From the NCBI GenBank assembly GCA_963702235.1, contig CAVPBZ010000008.1:62001-126000 (forward strand): a DNA stretch of 64,000 nucleotides, in the 5' to 3' direction. This DNA is from PALSA-505 sp963702235 (GTDB lineage Bacteria; Actinomycetota; Actinomycetes; Streptosporangiales; Streptosporangiaceae). Positions 63,212 to 64,000 of the stretch are shown one piece after another; position 1 is the first letter of the stretch; every line of letters begins with the position of its first letter. The position numbers and the translations under genes were made by a program. The notes beneath the pieces were generated by a model. It had not been told where the DNA came from, did no database searches, and worked only from the letters and a program-made list of their open reading frames with translations.

Positions 63212-64000
63212 CCAGCAGCGCGGGCCCCGGATGCCCATCCGGCTCCGCCAGGCCCTGATATCCGAACGGCTCCGCCCGACCCTTACACCCGGCGACTCCG
63301 CCGGGCTCGTCTGCGTCTCGGCCCGGCCCGCGACCGGCTCCGCCGGTCCACGCTGCGCACCCGGGTCCTGGCCGGTGTCCTGGTGGTCATCCTGATCGCG
63401 CTAGCCGCGTTCGACATCGTCGCGGTCACCGCGCTGCGCAGATACCTGATCAGCCAGACCGATGCGCAGCTGCAGAGCGTCGTCAGCCAGTACCGGCGGG
63501 ACTTCACGTCGTTGCCAAGGCGGGCACTCTCAACCCCGGTAAGACGCGCACGGGTGCGCCAGAACCGCGTGCCCAGGTTCCTGGGGCAACTGCCGCCGTT
63601 CCTGGACCAGTACTACCTCCGGTTGTCGTTTGGCCCGGGCCACGGGCCGCAGGCGGTCATCGGCGGCAATCCCGACCTGGTGCCCCAGCTGTCAGCCGGC
63701 AGCCTGACCGGGTTCGCCGCCAGCCGGCAGGTGCAGACCGTGACCAGCCAGAACGGCCACGTCCAGTTGCGGCTGCTGGCCGAGGACGACCACCGCGGCA
63801 TCTTGTACGTCACGACCAGCCTGGCCGGGGTAGACAACACAGTCAGCCGGGTCGAGCTCATCCTGGTCATCGGGTCGGCGGCCGCCGGGCTGATCGCCGC
63901 CGCCGGCACCGCCTGGCTCGTGCGCCGGGGATTGCGCCCGGTGGAAATGATGGCCGGACAGGCCGATGCGATCACCGCTGGTGACCTGACCGACCGGGTC
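63212..64000 (+). CDS. Sensor histidine kinase, N-terminal part (runs off the window)
   Basis: Open frame continuing to the end of the window. From about 63341: RRSTLRTRVLAGVLVVILIALAAF gives the first membrane helix, an extracellular sensor region (about 63420-63830) follows, then a second helix LILVIGSAAAGLIAAAGTAWL and a HAMP start RRGLRPVEMMAGQADAI. No ATG precedes these in frame; the first GTG at 63383 lies inside the helix, while ATGs at 63201 and 63231 are in another frame. So a further frame disruption near 63240-63340 is likely. It is the partner of the upstream response regulator. The kinase core lies beyond the window. Confidence 0.72.

Overview
The window is about 70% or more G+C, uses GTG starts freely, and carries PucR, TetR and HxlR regulators, an actinobacterial-type adenosine kinase (AdoK) and DUF202/DUF302/USP stress proteins. 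This points to a filamentous or soil actinomycete (Actinomycetota). I cannot name a genus from sequence alone. No rRNA, tRNA, CRISPR array, intact IS or phage was recognised.

Region 1 (1-2.9 kb): an acyl-CoA desaturase and a DEAD-box RNA helicase, ordinary housekeeping genes.

Region 2 (2.9-29.0 kb) is the centre of interest: a coenzyme M (CoM, 2-mercaptoethanesulfonate) island. It encodes a close homolog of 2-oxopropyl-CoM reductase/carboxylase (KPCC/XecC), an SDR very like (R)-hydroxypropyl-CoM dehydrogenase with both sulfonate-binding arginines, a second SDR resembling the (S)-enzyme, and two zinc MetE-fold proteins of the epoxyalkane:CoM transferase type. It ends in a five-gene, translationally coupled operon for CoM biosynthesis: phosphosulfolactate synthase, an unknown Cys-containing protein, two aspartase/fumarase-superfamily lyases and a D-cysteine desulfhydrase-like PLP enzyme. 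Interleaved are a TPP-dependent E1 alpha/beta pair with no E2 or E3, an acylating aldehyde dehydrogenase, a CoA-disulfide-reductase-like flavoprotein, a two-subunit CoA-transferase whose subunits are joined by two tandem 19-codon ORFs, and an ADP-forming acyl-CoA synthetase. Two MEDS-domain proteins and two paralogous PucR regulators are embedded. No alkene monooxygenase is present, so the epoxide or other CoM-accepting substrate must come from elsewhere.

Region 3 (29-40 kb): mixed genes (DUF1801, HTH/HEAT-type regulator, BtuF-like binding protein, two DUF202 proteins, DUF302, universal stress protein, GNAT, pirin, HxlR regulator, amidase) and a decayed MMPL transporter joined to another gene fragment.

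Region 4 (40-51 kb): a methyl-cycle module: S-adenosylmethionine synthetase, adenosine kinase, a thiolase, a SAM methyltransferase, a TetR regulator, a MetE-like enzyme, a fused homocysteine methyltransferase/methylenetetrahydrofolate reductase, and a third PucR. Two TetR-type operators lie between the divergent MetE-like and fused genes.

Region 5 (51-64 kb): PrmC-like methyltransferase, MBL hydrolase, a conserved protein of unknown function, a mosaic of truncated genes (VC0807-like, LuxR, ECF sigma), an SDR, a winged-helix protein/MFS exporter/TetR set, a large membrane protein, and an OmpR-type response regulator with a sensor kinase running off the window end.

At least seven genes carry an apparent single-base frame disruption. 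This is either decay or, more likely, draft-quality sequence; these products should be treated as probable full proteins until resequenced.
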